Positions 16,539 through 24,236 of a stretch of 64,000 nt of DNA are shown here, piece by piece. Position 1 is the first letter of the stretch. Every line of letters begins with the position of its first letter. The notes beneath the pieces were generated by a model. It had not been told where the DNA came from. It did not search any database and saw only the letters and a program-made list of their open reading frames with translations. The DNA is taken from NCBI GenBank assembly GCA_963707075.1, contig CAVPOX010000015.1, positions 1 through 64,000 on the forward strand. The letters are read 5' to 3'. The stretch comes from CAXMQZ01 sp963707075 (lineage in GTDB: Bacteria; Acidobacteriota; Thermoanaerobaculia; Multivoradales; JAHEKO01). Made by a program: the position numbers and the translations under genes.

Positions 16539-17993
16539 ATGTGTGCTGACGAGATCCGGGGAGATAGCGGCCAGGAGTCCAGTCGCCTTCCGGAGCCGCT
16601 GCGGGCTTCCCTGCTGGAGGAGATCAGGGAGAAAGCGGATACGGTTTGGACTCGTGGGCAGAACGCTGCGGCTTCTCCTGCCAGGATCGTGGCCAGTAAT
16701 CTCGCGGGTCCGAAGGGGAGAGTGGCGGTCGTCGCTGGCTGCAGAACTCCTTTCAGCAAGGCTGGCTCCGATCTGCGCGATATGGACGTGGTAGATCTGG
16801 CGGGAGGGGTTACCGCCGAGCTGATAACCCGCTCGACTGTCGATCCCGGGTTGATTGATGCCTCGATTTTTGGCGTGGTGGTGCCGGCGCTGCATGCACC
16901 CAATCTGGGGCGCGAGGTCGTATTTCGGGCATCGCTCCCGGCGACAATCCCTGGAACGACTGTGAACCTGGCCTGCGCGTCGTCCAATCGGGCGATCACC
17001 TCGGGGGCCGAGGCCATTCTTCAGGGTGAGTGTGAAGTCGTCCTGGCAGGGGGGGCCGAATCGCTGAGCAATGTGCCTATCCAGTACTCGAAGGGCGCAT
17101 CCCGTCGCTTGATGGAGTTCAGCAAAGCCAAGACGATGGCGCAACGTTTGGCCGTTCTCAGCAAACTGCGACCGCGGGACCTGGTTCCGGTACCGCCAGC
17201 CATCGCGGAATACACCACCGGGATGACGATGGGGCAAGCTGCCGAAAAGATGGCCAAAGAGAATGGGATCTCGCGTCGATCCCAGGACGAGGTAGCGCTA
17301 CTGTCACACCGCCGAGCGGCCGCCGCGTGGCAGGATGGCCGTTTCTCGGATCAGGTGACGATGGTCTTTCCAAGGCCTGACTACGACAGGGCCGTGATGA
17401 AAGACAACGGTATCCGGACCGACACCTCTATCGAGTCGCTGACGAAGCTGCGGCCGGTGTTCGACCGGCAGTACGGCACAATTACCGCTGGGAACTCGAG
17501 TCCGATCACGGATGGGGCAGGGGCGGTCCTGTTGATGAGTGAATCCAAGGCCCGCATGCTCGACCTCGAGCCGCTGGGATACCTCCGGTCCTTTGCGTAC
17601 GCCAGTCTCGATCCCGGAAGTCAACTCCTGCAGGGCCCGGCCTATGCTGCGCCTGCCGCGCTCGACGGAGCGGGGTTGGCTCTCGCCGATATAGATCTGG
17701 TAGAGATGCACGAAGCCTTTGCGGCGCAGGTTGTCTCGAATCTCAAAGCCTTTGCTTCGCCGAAATTCGCCAGAGACGAGCTGGGGCGCCGGGAGCCACT
17801 GGGGGAGGTCGATCTCGAGCGATTCAATGTCAATGGAGGTTCGATCGCGATCGGCCATCCCTTTGGTGCCACCGGAGCCCGCGTGACAGTCCAATTGCTT
17901 GAAGAGCTGAAACGGCGCAGGCGCAACCTGGGACTGATTACTGTCTGCGCTGCCGGCGGAGTCGGCTTCGCCATGGTCGTCGAGACCGAATAG
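16539..17993 (+). CDS. Acetyl-CoA acyltransferase (thiolase)
   Basis: A 484-residue thiolase that either cleaves 3-ketoacyl-CoA in beta-oxidation or condenses acetyl-CoA. Active residues are visible: the nucleophile Cys146 in NLACASSN, His in GGSIAIGHPFGATGAR, and the second Cys in CAAGGVGF. The insert and length resemble FadI-type long-chain thiolases. About 60 residues precede the usual domain start (VAVVAGCRTPFSKAG), which is longer than normal and has no known motif. The ribosome site is GGGGG about ten bases before ATG. No fadJ/hydratase partner is adjacent. Confidence 0.92.
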   Translation: MCADEIRGDSGQESSRLPEPLRASLLEEIREKADTVWTRGQNAAASPARIVASNLAGPKGRVAVVAGCRTPFSKAGSDLRDMDVVDLAGGVTAELITRSTVDPGLIDASIFGVVVPALHAPNLGREVVFRASLPATIPGTTVNLACASSNRAITSGAEAILQGECEVVLAGGAESLSNVPIQYSKGASRRLMEFSKAKTMAQRLAVLSKLRPRDLVPVPPAIAEYTTGMTMGQAAEKMAKENGISRRSQDEVALLSHRRAAAAWQDGRFSDQVTMVFPRPDYDRAVMKDNGIRTDTSIESLTKLRPVFDRQYGTITAGNSSPITDGAGAVLLMSESKARMLDLEPLGYLRSFAYASLDPGSQLLQGPAYAAPAALDGAGLALADIDLVEMHEAFAAQVVSNLKAFASPKFARDELGRREPLGEVDLERFNVNGGSIAIGHPFGATGARVTVQLLEELKRRRRNLGLITVCAAGGVGFAMVVETE

Positions 17994-17998
17994 GTAGA

Positions 17999-18019
17999 AA
18001 GCCGGTTTCGCGCCGGCTT
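17999..18019. terminator. Hairpin between thiolase and phosphatase genes
   Basis: AAGCCGG and CCGGCTT form a 7-bp stem with a seven-base loop between convergent genes. The A/T ends would give short T runs on either strand. Confidence 0.45.
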
Positions 18020-19152
18020 CAGCTCCGAGCTATGACCATCAACGTCAGATCGTCGGTGAGGGGCTCGTGAACGATATGTTGGTCGAAGGCCAGCAGAATT
18101 CGATCATGAACCGCCCTGGGCGAACCGACCTGCTCGAGCAGGTCTCTCAAACGCTGGAAGCTGAAGGACTCACCCGTCGGCCCATTGACGGCTTCGGGTA
18201 AGCCGTCGGTAAAGAGCACAAGCAGGTCGCCATGATCGACGGTCACCCTCGCCTGCGGCAGCTCGAGACCCGGGCGCATTCCCAGAGGGAGGGTTCCACT
18301 ACCGAGCTCTATGAGCTGCCCTCCGGCGCGTCTGAGGATCGGAAAGGGGTGGCCGGCACAGACGTAGTCCAGAGTGCCTGTCGCGGGATCGAGCAAGCCG
18401 TAAAACAGGGTCATGAAGGCGCGCCGATCACCCGTTCGGCAGAGTGCGCTGTTGAGCAGAGCGGCCACAGCCTTGGGCTCGGGATCGATGTCGAGTGCAG
18501 TCTTGAGGGTAGCGTTGGAAATGGCCATGAGCAGGCCGGCGGCGATTCCGTGCCCACTGGCATCACCCATAAGCACAGCGAGGCGGCCGTCCTCGAGGCT
18601 CTGAAAATCGTAGTAATCCCCTCCGACCTCGTTGGCAGTGCGGTAGGAGTGCGCGAAGTCCCAGCCGGCAAGCTCGGGCGAAGCGTCCGGTAGCAGGTCG
18701 CTTTGCAGCTTGCGAGCCACTTCGAGCTCGTCCCGGACGCGGACGCGATCGACCAGTTCCATGATCAGCAACCAGAGCAGACCCGCAATGGCCAGCAGGA
18801 ACCAGAAGGGAGAAAAGTCGATGTGCAGCTCGGTCCGTTCCGAGATGAAGTCGAAGGTGGGGGGATTGATCAGACCAATCAGGGTGAGCGCGAGGCAGAC
18901 GACGAACAGGACACGGCGCGCGGGGCTGAGCTTGAAGGAGAGGCCGAGAAAGACGACCTTGGCACGGTGGAGTAAGCGGCGGGCGGGTTCCTGGGGCTCT
19001 GAATCCTCGTCCTGGTCACGAGTCAGGACCTTGTAGGCGTGGGCCGCATCCTGATCGAACAACCGCCGAAGATCGCGTACGTTCAGCCCTGCAGTGTATT
19101 CCCGGAGAAAATCCTGGGTCTGAGTGACGTACTCCTGCGCCTTCTTCTGCAC
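18019..19152 (-). CDS. SpoIIE/RsbU-type PP2C serine phosphatase, membrane-bound
   Basis: A 377-residue protein with a cytosolic N-terminal segment, two to three membrane helices around residues 75-140 (VLFVVCLALTLIG; FWFLLAIAGLLWLLIMELV) and a C-terminal SpoIIE-class PP2C phosphatase. Phosphatase landmarks are EVGGDYYDF, LMGDASGHGIAAGLLM and LVLFTDGLPEA, with acidic metal ligands in place. Such enzymes dephosphorylate anti-anti-sigma factors in partner-switching cascades; none is encoded next door. The start is GTG at 19152 after GGAGGG. Confidence 0.9.
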   Translation of the reverse strand: MQKKAQEYVTQTQDFLREYTAGLNVRDLRRLFDQDAAHAYKVLTRDQDEDSEPQEPARRLLHRAKVVFLGLSFKLSPARRVLFVVCLALTLIGLINPPTFDFISERTELHIDFSPFWFLLAIAGLLWLLIMELVDRVRVRDELEVARKLQSDLLPDASPELAGWDFAHSYRTANEVGGDYYDFQSLEDGRLAVLMGDASGHGIAAGLLMAISNATLKTALDIDPEPKAVAALLNSALCRTGDRRAFMTLFYGLLDPATGTLDYVCAGHPFPILRRAGGQLIELGSGTLPLGMRPGLELPQARVTVDHGDLLVLFTDGLPEAVNGPTGESFSFQRLRDLLEQVGSPRAVHDRILLAFDQHIVHEPLTDDLTLMVIARS

Positions 19153-19231
19153 GGTGATGGAACCCTCCAGCCCCTCTGGCTACTACGTCATCCTAGCTGA
19201 GAGGTTGCGAGAGTGGAATTGGTGGGTAGCC

Positions 19232-19260
19232 TTGACCGTTTGACGCCGCAACGTTACATA
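19232..19260 (+). promoter_or_regulatory. Putative sigma-70 promoter for TRAP genes
   Basis: TTGACC (19232-19237), a 17-base spacer and TACATA (19255-19260) form a good promoter for the TatT gene. Transcription would begin near 19267, just before ATG 19273. Confidence 0.5.
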
Positions 19261-19272
19261 ATGGGTTTCGCC

Positions 19273-20241
19273 ATGATTGTCCGAAGGCAGCGGTGCGCAG
19301 ACACGAGAGGTGGGAGGGTACTCGAGATCCGGGTAGTCCTCTCGTGCGTGATCGCCCTCGTGCTTGCTGGTTGCTCGATCCGCTCGATGGCGATCAACTC
19401 GCTCGCCGATTCACTGGCAGCGAGCGGCAATGTGTTTGCCTCCGATGAAGATCCCGAGCTTGTCCGGGATGCGACTCCCTTTGCGCTCAAGACGATCGAG
19501 TCGCTATTGGCCGAAAGACCGAATCACGCGCAGCTCCTCCTTGCCGCGTGCAGTGGCTTTACCCAGTATGCCTACGCCTTTGTCCAGGTTGAAGCCGAGC
19601 AAATGCAGGAGGAGGACTATCAGGAATCGGAGCACCAGTATGAACGGGCTCTGGCCCTGTACCTGCGAGGCCGGGACTACTGTTTCCGCCTGCTGAATCA
19701 ACGCTGGCCGGGAATTGTCGAGAGTTTGTCCAAGAATCCCGAGGCTGCCGTTGAAGTCTTCGCCAAGGAAGACATCGAGCTGGTCTTCTGGACCGGGGCC
19801 TCCTGGGGTGCAGCCATCGCGATCGGCCAAGACCGACCCGAGTTGGTCGCGGATCTACCGGCGGTCAAAGCGCTGATGGGGCGGGCGCTGACCCTGGATG
19901 AAACCTTTGACCATGGGGCGATTCACGGTGTCCTGATCTCACTGAATGCTCTGCCGGAGGCCATGGGTGGTTCACCGGAGAAGGCCAGGTTTCACTTCCA
20001 GCGCGCGATCCAGCTCGCGGGTGGGGCGAGCGCCGGTCCCTACGTGAGCCTGGCGCAAGGGGTGGTGGTCGCCGAACAGAACTGGGAGGAGTTTCAGAGT
20101 CTCCTGGAGGCCGCGTTGGCCGTCGATCCAGACAAGGCTCCGTCGATTCGCTTGGTCAACGCAATCGAACAACATCGGGCGCGCTGGCTCCTGGATCGGA
20201 TCGATCTCTATTTTGTCGACTACCCGGTATCCGAGGACTAG
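19273..20241 (+). CDS. TRAP-T transporter component TatT (lipoprotein)
   Basis: A TatT-type helical-repeat lipoprotein, the extra component of TRAP-T transporters that forms an outer-membrane-anchored trimer contacting the periplasmic binding protein. The lipobox is LAGC; the mature part is helical, with family segments such as SGFTQYAYAFVQ, FWTGASWGAAI and VKALMGRALTLDE. Start choice is unsettled: ATG 19273 (or 19261) leaves a long n-region, whereas an in-frame ATC at 19327 sits eight bases after GGGAGGG and would give an ideal lipoprotein signal of 15 residues before Cys. The fused DctQM gene follows within five bases. Confidence 0.87.
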   Translation: MIVRRQRCADTRGGRVLEIRVVLSCVIALVLAGCSIRSMAINSLADSLAASGNVFASDEDPELVRDATPFALKTIESLLAERPNHAQLLLAACSGFTQYAYAFVQVEAEQMQEEDYQESEHQYERALALYLRGRDYCFRLLNQRWPGIVESLSKNPEAAVEVFAKEDIELVFWTGASWGAAIAIGQDRPELVADLPAVKALMGRALTLDETFDHGAIHGVLISLNALPEAMGGSPEKARFHFQRAIQLAGGASAGPYVSLAQGVVVAEQNWEEFQSLLEAALAVDPDKAPSIRLVNAIEQHRARWLLDRIDLYFVDYPVSED

Positions 20242-20245
20242 ACGT

Positions 20246-22060
20246 TTGCCAAAATCACTGAGTGGGGTCCTGCGACTCACCGAGAACACGATCGCCAGTG
20301 TGGCGCTCCTGGCGATGGCGTTCCTGCCGGTTGCGGAAGCATTCCTGCGATCGATCTTCGGCGTCGGTCTGCCCGGCTCTTTCCCGTTCGTTCAGCATCT
20401 GACGCTCTGGGTCACTTTTCTGGGGGCAGCTCTGGCTGCACGGGAAGGCAAGCTTCTGGCACTGGCTACCGGAGAGTTTCTCCCGGAGGGCGCCTGGCGA
20501 GAGTCGGCGCGGATCTTCGCGGCGACGGTGGCCTCTGCTGCCTCTATCCTCTTATGTCGCGCCTCTCTCGATCTCGTTGCCATCGAGAGACAGTCGGGCA
20601 CGGAAGTGGCGCTTGGGCTTCCCGTTTGGGTCGCCCAGCTGGCCATGCCGATCGGATTTGGCCTGATCGCTATACGGCTGGTGCGCAGGTCGTCATCCCA
20701 CTGGTGGGGGAGGGTACTGGCCTCGCTGGGTCTGGTCGTGGGTCTGCTCCTGGGGCAGTTTCCTGCCTGGCTGGAGGGCGCTGCCCGCTGGCCGGGCCTC
20801 TTACTGCTGGTGCTGGCGACCGTGCTGGGTGGACCCATCTTCGCAGGTCTGGGTGGCACTGCGCTTCTGCTATTCCTGATCGATGGGGTTCCAGCCGCAG
20901 CCGTACCGGTGGATACATACCGGCTGGTCGTCTCCCCGACATTGCCTGCTATTCCGCTCTTCACCCTGGCTGGGTTCCTGCTGGCCCAGGGCGAGTCTTC
21001 GCAACGTCTCCTGCGGCTTTTTCGGGCTTGTCTCGGTTGGATGCCAGGCGGGACTGCAGTGGTGGCTGCTGTCTCCTGTGCTTTCTTCACAGTCCTGACC
21101 GGGGGATCTGGCGTGACGATTCTGGCCCTGGGCGGGCTGCTGTTTCAAGCTCTGCGGTCCGATCAGTATCCCGAGCGATTCTCGTTGGGGTTGCTCACGG
21201 CTTCGGGTTCTCTGGGTCTCCTCTTCCCGCCGGCACTGCCGTTGATTCTCTACGGAATCGTCGCTGGCGTCGCCATTCCCGATCTGTTTCTCGGGGGTTT
21301 GCTGCCCGGTCTGCTCCTGCTGGCCCTGGTGGCCGCCTGGGGAATACGCCAGGGATGGCGCACACCGGCACCACAACAGCCCTTCGAGCTTCGAGAGCTG
21401 TGGTCGGCTATCTGGCAGGCGAAATGGGAGCTACTCCTGCCGCCCTTTGTCCTGCTGGCGATATTTGGCGGCTTTGCCACGCTGGTCGAGGCCGCCGCAC
21501 TGACGGCTTTCTATGCTTTTGTGGTTCAGTGTCTGATTCTTCGGGACGTTTCGATCACACGTGACCTACTGCGGATTCTTACCGAGTGTCTGGTGTTGAT
21601 CGGTGGAGTCCTGATCATTCTCGCCGTAGCCCTGGGCTTCACCAACTACCTGGTGGACGCTCAGGTGCCGATGAAGGTCGTCGAAGGGGTGCAGAGCTAC
21701 ATTCAGTCACCTCTGACTTTTTTGTTGTGCCTCAATCTCCTGCTGCTGCTCGTCGGCTGTCTGATGGACATCTTCTCGGCCATCGTCGTGGTGGTGCCAC
21801 TGATCGTTCCTCTGGGTGTGGCTTACGGGATTGATCCGGTTCATCTCGGCATCATTTTCATTGCCAATCTCGAGCTGGGCTATTTGACGCCGCCGGTCGG
21901 CCTCAATCTCTTCCTGGCTGCCTATCGGTTCGAGCGGCCGTTGCTCGAGATCTGGCGCGCGGCCATTCCCTACCTCATCATTCTGGCGATCGGCGTCCTC
22001 CTGATCACCTACGTGCCCGGACTCAGCTTGATGTTGCTCGAGTGGGTGGGGAGGTCGTAG
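20246..22060 (+). CDS. TRAP transporter permease, fused DctQ-DctM
   Basis: A 604-residue inner-membrane protein that joins the small (DctQ, residues about 1-165) and large (DctM, about 185-604) TRAP permease subunits. DctM landmarks include PLFTLAGFLLAQG, AVSCAFFTVLTGGSG and LELGYLTPPVGLNLFLA. TRAP systems import organic acids with sodium, using a periplasmic DctP receptor, which is missing here. TTG 20246 follows GAGG at 20233-20236 and lies just after the tatT stop. The last 38 bases overlap the convergent HDAC-like gene. Confidence 0.9.
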   Translation: MPKSLSGVLRLTENTIASVALLAMAFLPVAEAFLRSIFGVGLPGSFPFVQHLTLWVTFLGAALAAREGKLLALATGEFLPEGAWRESARIFAATVASAASILLCRASLDLVAIERQSGTEVALGLPVWVAQLAMPIGFGLIAIRLVRRSSSHWWGRVLASLGLVVGLLLGQFPAWLEGAARWPGLLLLVLATVLGGPIFAGLGGTALLLFLIDGVPAAAVPVDTYRLVVSPTLPAIPLFTLAGFLLAQGESSQRLLRLFRACLGWMPGGTAVVAAVSCAFFTVLTGGSGVTILALGGLLFQALRSDQYPERFSLGLLTASGSLGLLFPPALPLILYGIVAGVAIPDLFLGGLLPGLLLLALVAAWGIRQGWRTPAPQQPFELRELWSAIWQAKWELLLPPFVLLAIFGGFATLVEAAALTAFYAFVVQCLILRDVSITRDLLRILTECLVLIGGVLIILAVALGFTNYLVDAQVPMKVVEGVQSYIQSPLTFLLCLNLLLLLVGCLMDIFSAIVVVVPLIVPLGVAYGIDPVHLGIIFIANLELGYLTPPVGLNLFLAAYRFERPLLEIWRAAIPYLIILAIGVLLITYVPGLSLMLLEWVGRS

Positions 22061-23918
22061 CGCTGGCTGCCGAGGTGACCTCGAGTTGGTGCTGTGACTC
22101 GACCTCGGCTGCCTTGTTATCGTAGGCGACGCCTTCGACCTGGTCGTGAAGCCGGTCGCTTATGGGCAGCACCATGGGCATGGCTTTCCAGCTCACGGGT
22201 TGACCGGTTTTGGTGTCCACGACCCGTTCCTCGGCCACCAGTCGGGTGGCCTCGGCGAGCGGCAGGTCTTTCAGGGCCTTTTCCAGGGCTCGAAACCAAC
22301 CTTCATCTTCGGGATGGAGAAAGTCGAGGACATGCCGCGCCTGGAACACCAGATGATATTGGGAAGGTACGAACACGATGCCGTCGAGCTGCAAACGATC
22401 ACAGAGCAGGATCAACAGTGACACGACATCACGCACCATCCCGAGGCCCGGGTACTTCTGACCGGGTAGCTGCGGCTGGTCGCGGGTAAAGGAGGCTCTG
22501 GGATTCTGCAGCAGTAGCCATTCGATGCTCAGGACTTCCATCCCGGGAATCGACCGGCGATCCCGTCGCAGTCGCAGCTCAGCGAGGAGCTCCTGGTTTT
22601 GGGAATCCGCGAAGATTCGCAGGGTATGCCCCCCGGGGTTGTCGAGATCCAGCGCCAGGGAGGGATGAGCGAAGCCCATCTGACGCAAGCGATCGAAGAT
22701 GCCCGTCCACTCCACTGCGAGCTCTACCGCGTGATGCGAGTAGTGGTCGAGAAAGAGCGATTGGTGCGCCTCTGTGCCAAAGCTGCCCATCAAGTCGTCT
22801 TCAGTCAGACCCCAATCGTCCTCCGCCTGGTCTTGCGACTGCGCGGATCCGGAGCCCAGTTCCTGCACCAGATGCTGATATCTGGCCAAGGTAATCGCGG
22901 TGGTGGAAGGGGGTTCGATACGCTCGGATCCAAGGATTTGCCAGGAGAGGAATCGGGCTGTGTAGCGCCAGGTCTCATGGCCGTAACCTCCGGCGAGCAC
23001 CATCACGGTGGGAGGCATCTTGCCTTCACCATTCCTCAACAGTCTGGTGACGAGTTGGTCTCGATCGAGCATTCCGCGCGGGGAGATCCGCCAGTCTCCG
23101 ATGCGGTCATCGGCAGCCGGATCGGTGCCAGCGAGATAGAAGACCAGCTCAGGTCTGGTCCGATCGAGAACCTCCGGGAGGTGTTTCCGGAGAACATCGA
23201 GATAGGCGTCGTCTTCGATATCAGAACCCAGCTCCAGAGAGAGTGATGCCTCTGCGGGCTCGAGATCCCATGTCTGGTTGTGAACGGAAAAGGTGAAGAC
23301 CGACGGGTCGTCTCTGAAGATTTCCCGGGTTCCATTGCCGTCGTGCAGATCCAGGTCGATGATCAGAACCTGGCCGGTAAAGCCTTCGCGGCGAACCCTG
23401 CCAATGGCCACTGCGATGTCGTTGAAGATGCAGAATCCCTTGCCCTGGAATCGGCCGGCGTGGTGGAATCCGCCACCCAGATTGAAGACCATCTGCCCGG
23501 CCTGCAGCGCGCGCTGAGTCGCGAGAATCGTTCCCCCGACCGCGGCTCGCTGAGCCAGCAGCGCCTGGCGGTGCAGATCGGGCCATACCTCGACGCCGAC
23601 AATCTCGTCGAGCGAATTCGGTCGCCGCAGCGACTCGAGGTAGCCTCTGCCGTGCGCGAGTCGCAGATCCCATAGCGATGCCACCTCGGGTCGCAGCAGG
23701 TTTCTGGGATCGAGCAAACCGTAAGCGAGCAGGAAGGCGACGATCCTCTCGGATCGCTGCACATCGACGGGTGTCGAGCCCAGGTCGACCCGGTAGAGTG
23801 GAGAATAGACCAGCTCGAGACTGGGCGAGCGAATCCGACGCACAAACCGATTCCAGCCACGCTGCAGTCCAGAGGGCAGCGAAAACCTACTGGCATCAGT
23901 GACGTGTTCGTCAGGCAT
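22023..23918 (-). CDS. HDAC-fold deacetylase with C-terminal GNAT-like region
   Basis: A 631-residue protein. Residues about 35-330 are a class I/II-type zinc deacetylase (AcuC/HDLP family): GGGFHHAG (His152-His153), IIDLDLHDGNG (ligands Asp190, His192), GTDPAADDRIG (Asp266) and GGYGHE (Tyr312), so the catalytic set is complete. A low-complexity linker (355-385) leads to residues 415-540, where a strand EVLSIEWLLLQNP, a loop LPGQKYPGLGM and then helix and strand DGIVFVPSQYH follow the order of an acetyltransferase GNAT fold. The tail after 600 is Ser/Thr-rich. The ATG overlaps the end of the smr gene by eight bases. The deacetylase call is firm; the GNAT call is inference. Confidence 0.85.
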   Translation of the reverse strand: MPDEHVTDASRFSLPSGLQRGWNRFVRRIRSPSLELVYSPLYRVDLGSTPVDVQRSERIVAFLLAYGLLDPRNLLRPEVASLWDLRLAHGRGYLESLRRPNSLDEIVGVEVWPDLHRQALLAQRAAVGGTILATQRALQAGQMVFNLGGGFHHAGRFQGKGFCIFNDIAVAIGRVRREGFTGQVLIIDLDLHDGNGTREIFRDDPSVFTFSVHNQTWDLEPAEASLSLELGSDIEDDAYLDVLRKHLPEVLDRTRPELVFYLAGTDPAADDRIGDWRISPRGMLDRDQLVTRLLRNGEGKMPPTVMVLAGGYGHETWRYTARFLSWQILGSERIEPPSTTAITLARYQHLVQELGSGSAQSQDQAEDDWGLTEDDLMGSFGTEAHQSLFLDHYSHHAVELAVEWTGIFDRLRQMGFAHPSLALDLDNPGGHTLRIFADSQNQELLAELRLRRDRRSIPGMEVLSIEWLLLQNPRASFTRDQPQLPGQKYPGLGMVRDVVSLLILLCDRLQLDGIVFVPSQYHLVFQARHVLDFLHPEDEGWFRALEKALKDLPLAEATRLVAEERVVDTKTGQPVSWKAMPMVLPISDRLHDQVEGVAYDNKAAEVESQHQLEVTSAASATTSPPTRATSS

Positions 23919-24219
23919 CGTCAGGTTGGGGATGAAGTCGCAGGTTCACCACCGTGGCCCCCCATCCTCCCCCCTCCGCGGGGGCATCGGCGAAGGATCG
24001 AACTCGAGGGTGTCTCGACAAAGCAGACCGGATCGTTCGACGCTGAGCGCCGATTCCGCGACCATGAATGATTCGGACCGTTGTGAAACCACGCTCCGCG
24101 ACCTCCTCGAGATAGCTCTCGACGACACTTGCGGTCTCGCCAGGTGGGAAGCTGTGCAGATCGAGCACGTCGGTGATCTCGAGCTCGATGATCTCATCCG
24201 GCTCGCGGTCGTTCTGCAT
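23911..24219 (-). CDS. Small stand-alone Smr domain protein
   Basis: A 102-residue protein that is almost only an Smr (MutS2 C-terminal) domain, a nucleic-acid binding or nicking fold. It has LDLH at residues 19-22 and HGRGIG at 52-57 followed by the LSRHPRVRSF helix, the three usual landmarks. There is a strong ribosome site (GGAGGAGAGG) in the 17 bases after the upstream gene. It overlaps the HDAC-like gene downstream by eight bases, so both are likely made together. Confidence 0.9.
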   Translation of the reverse strand: MQNDREPDEIIELEITDVLDLHSFPPGETASVVESYLEEVAERGFTTVRIIHGRGIGAQRRTIRSALSRHPRVRSFADAPAEGGGWGATVVNLRLHPQPDDA

Positions 24220-24236
24220 CGATACCTCTCCTCCTG

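Noticed and set aside
16394..17017. Upstream extension of the M48 protein
   Set aside because: Antisense to thiolase; a signal peptide begins at 16393.
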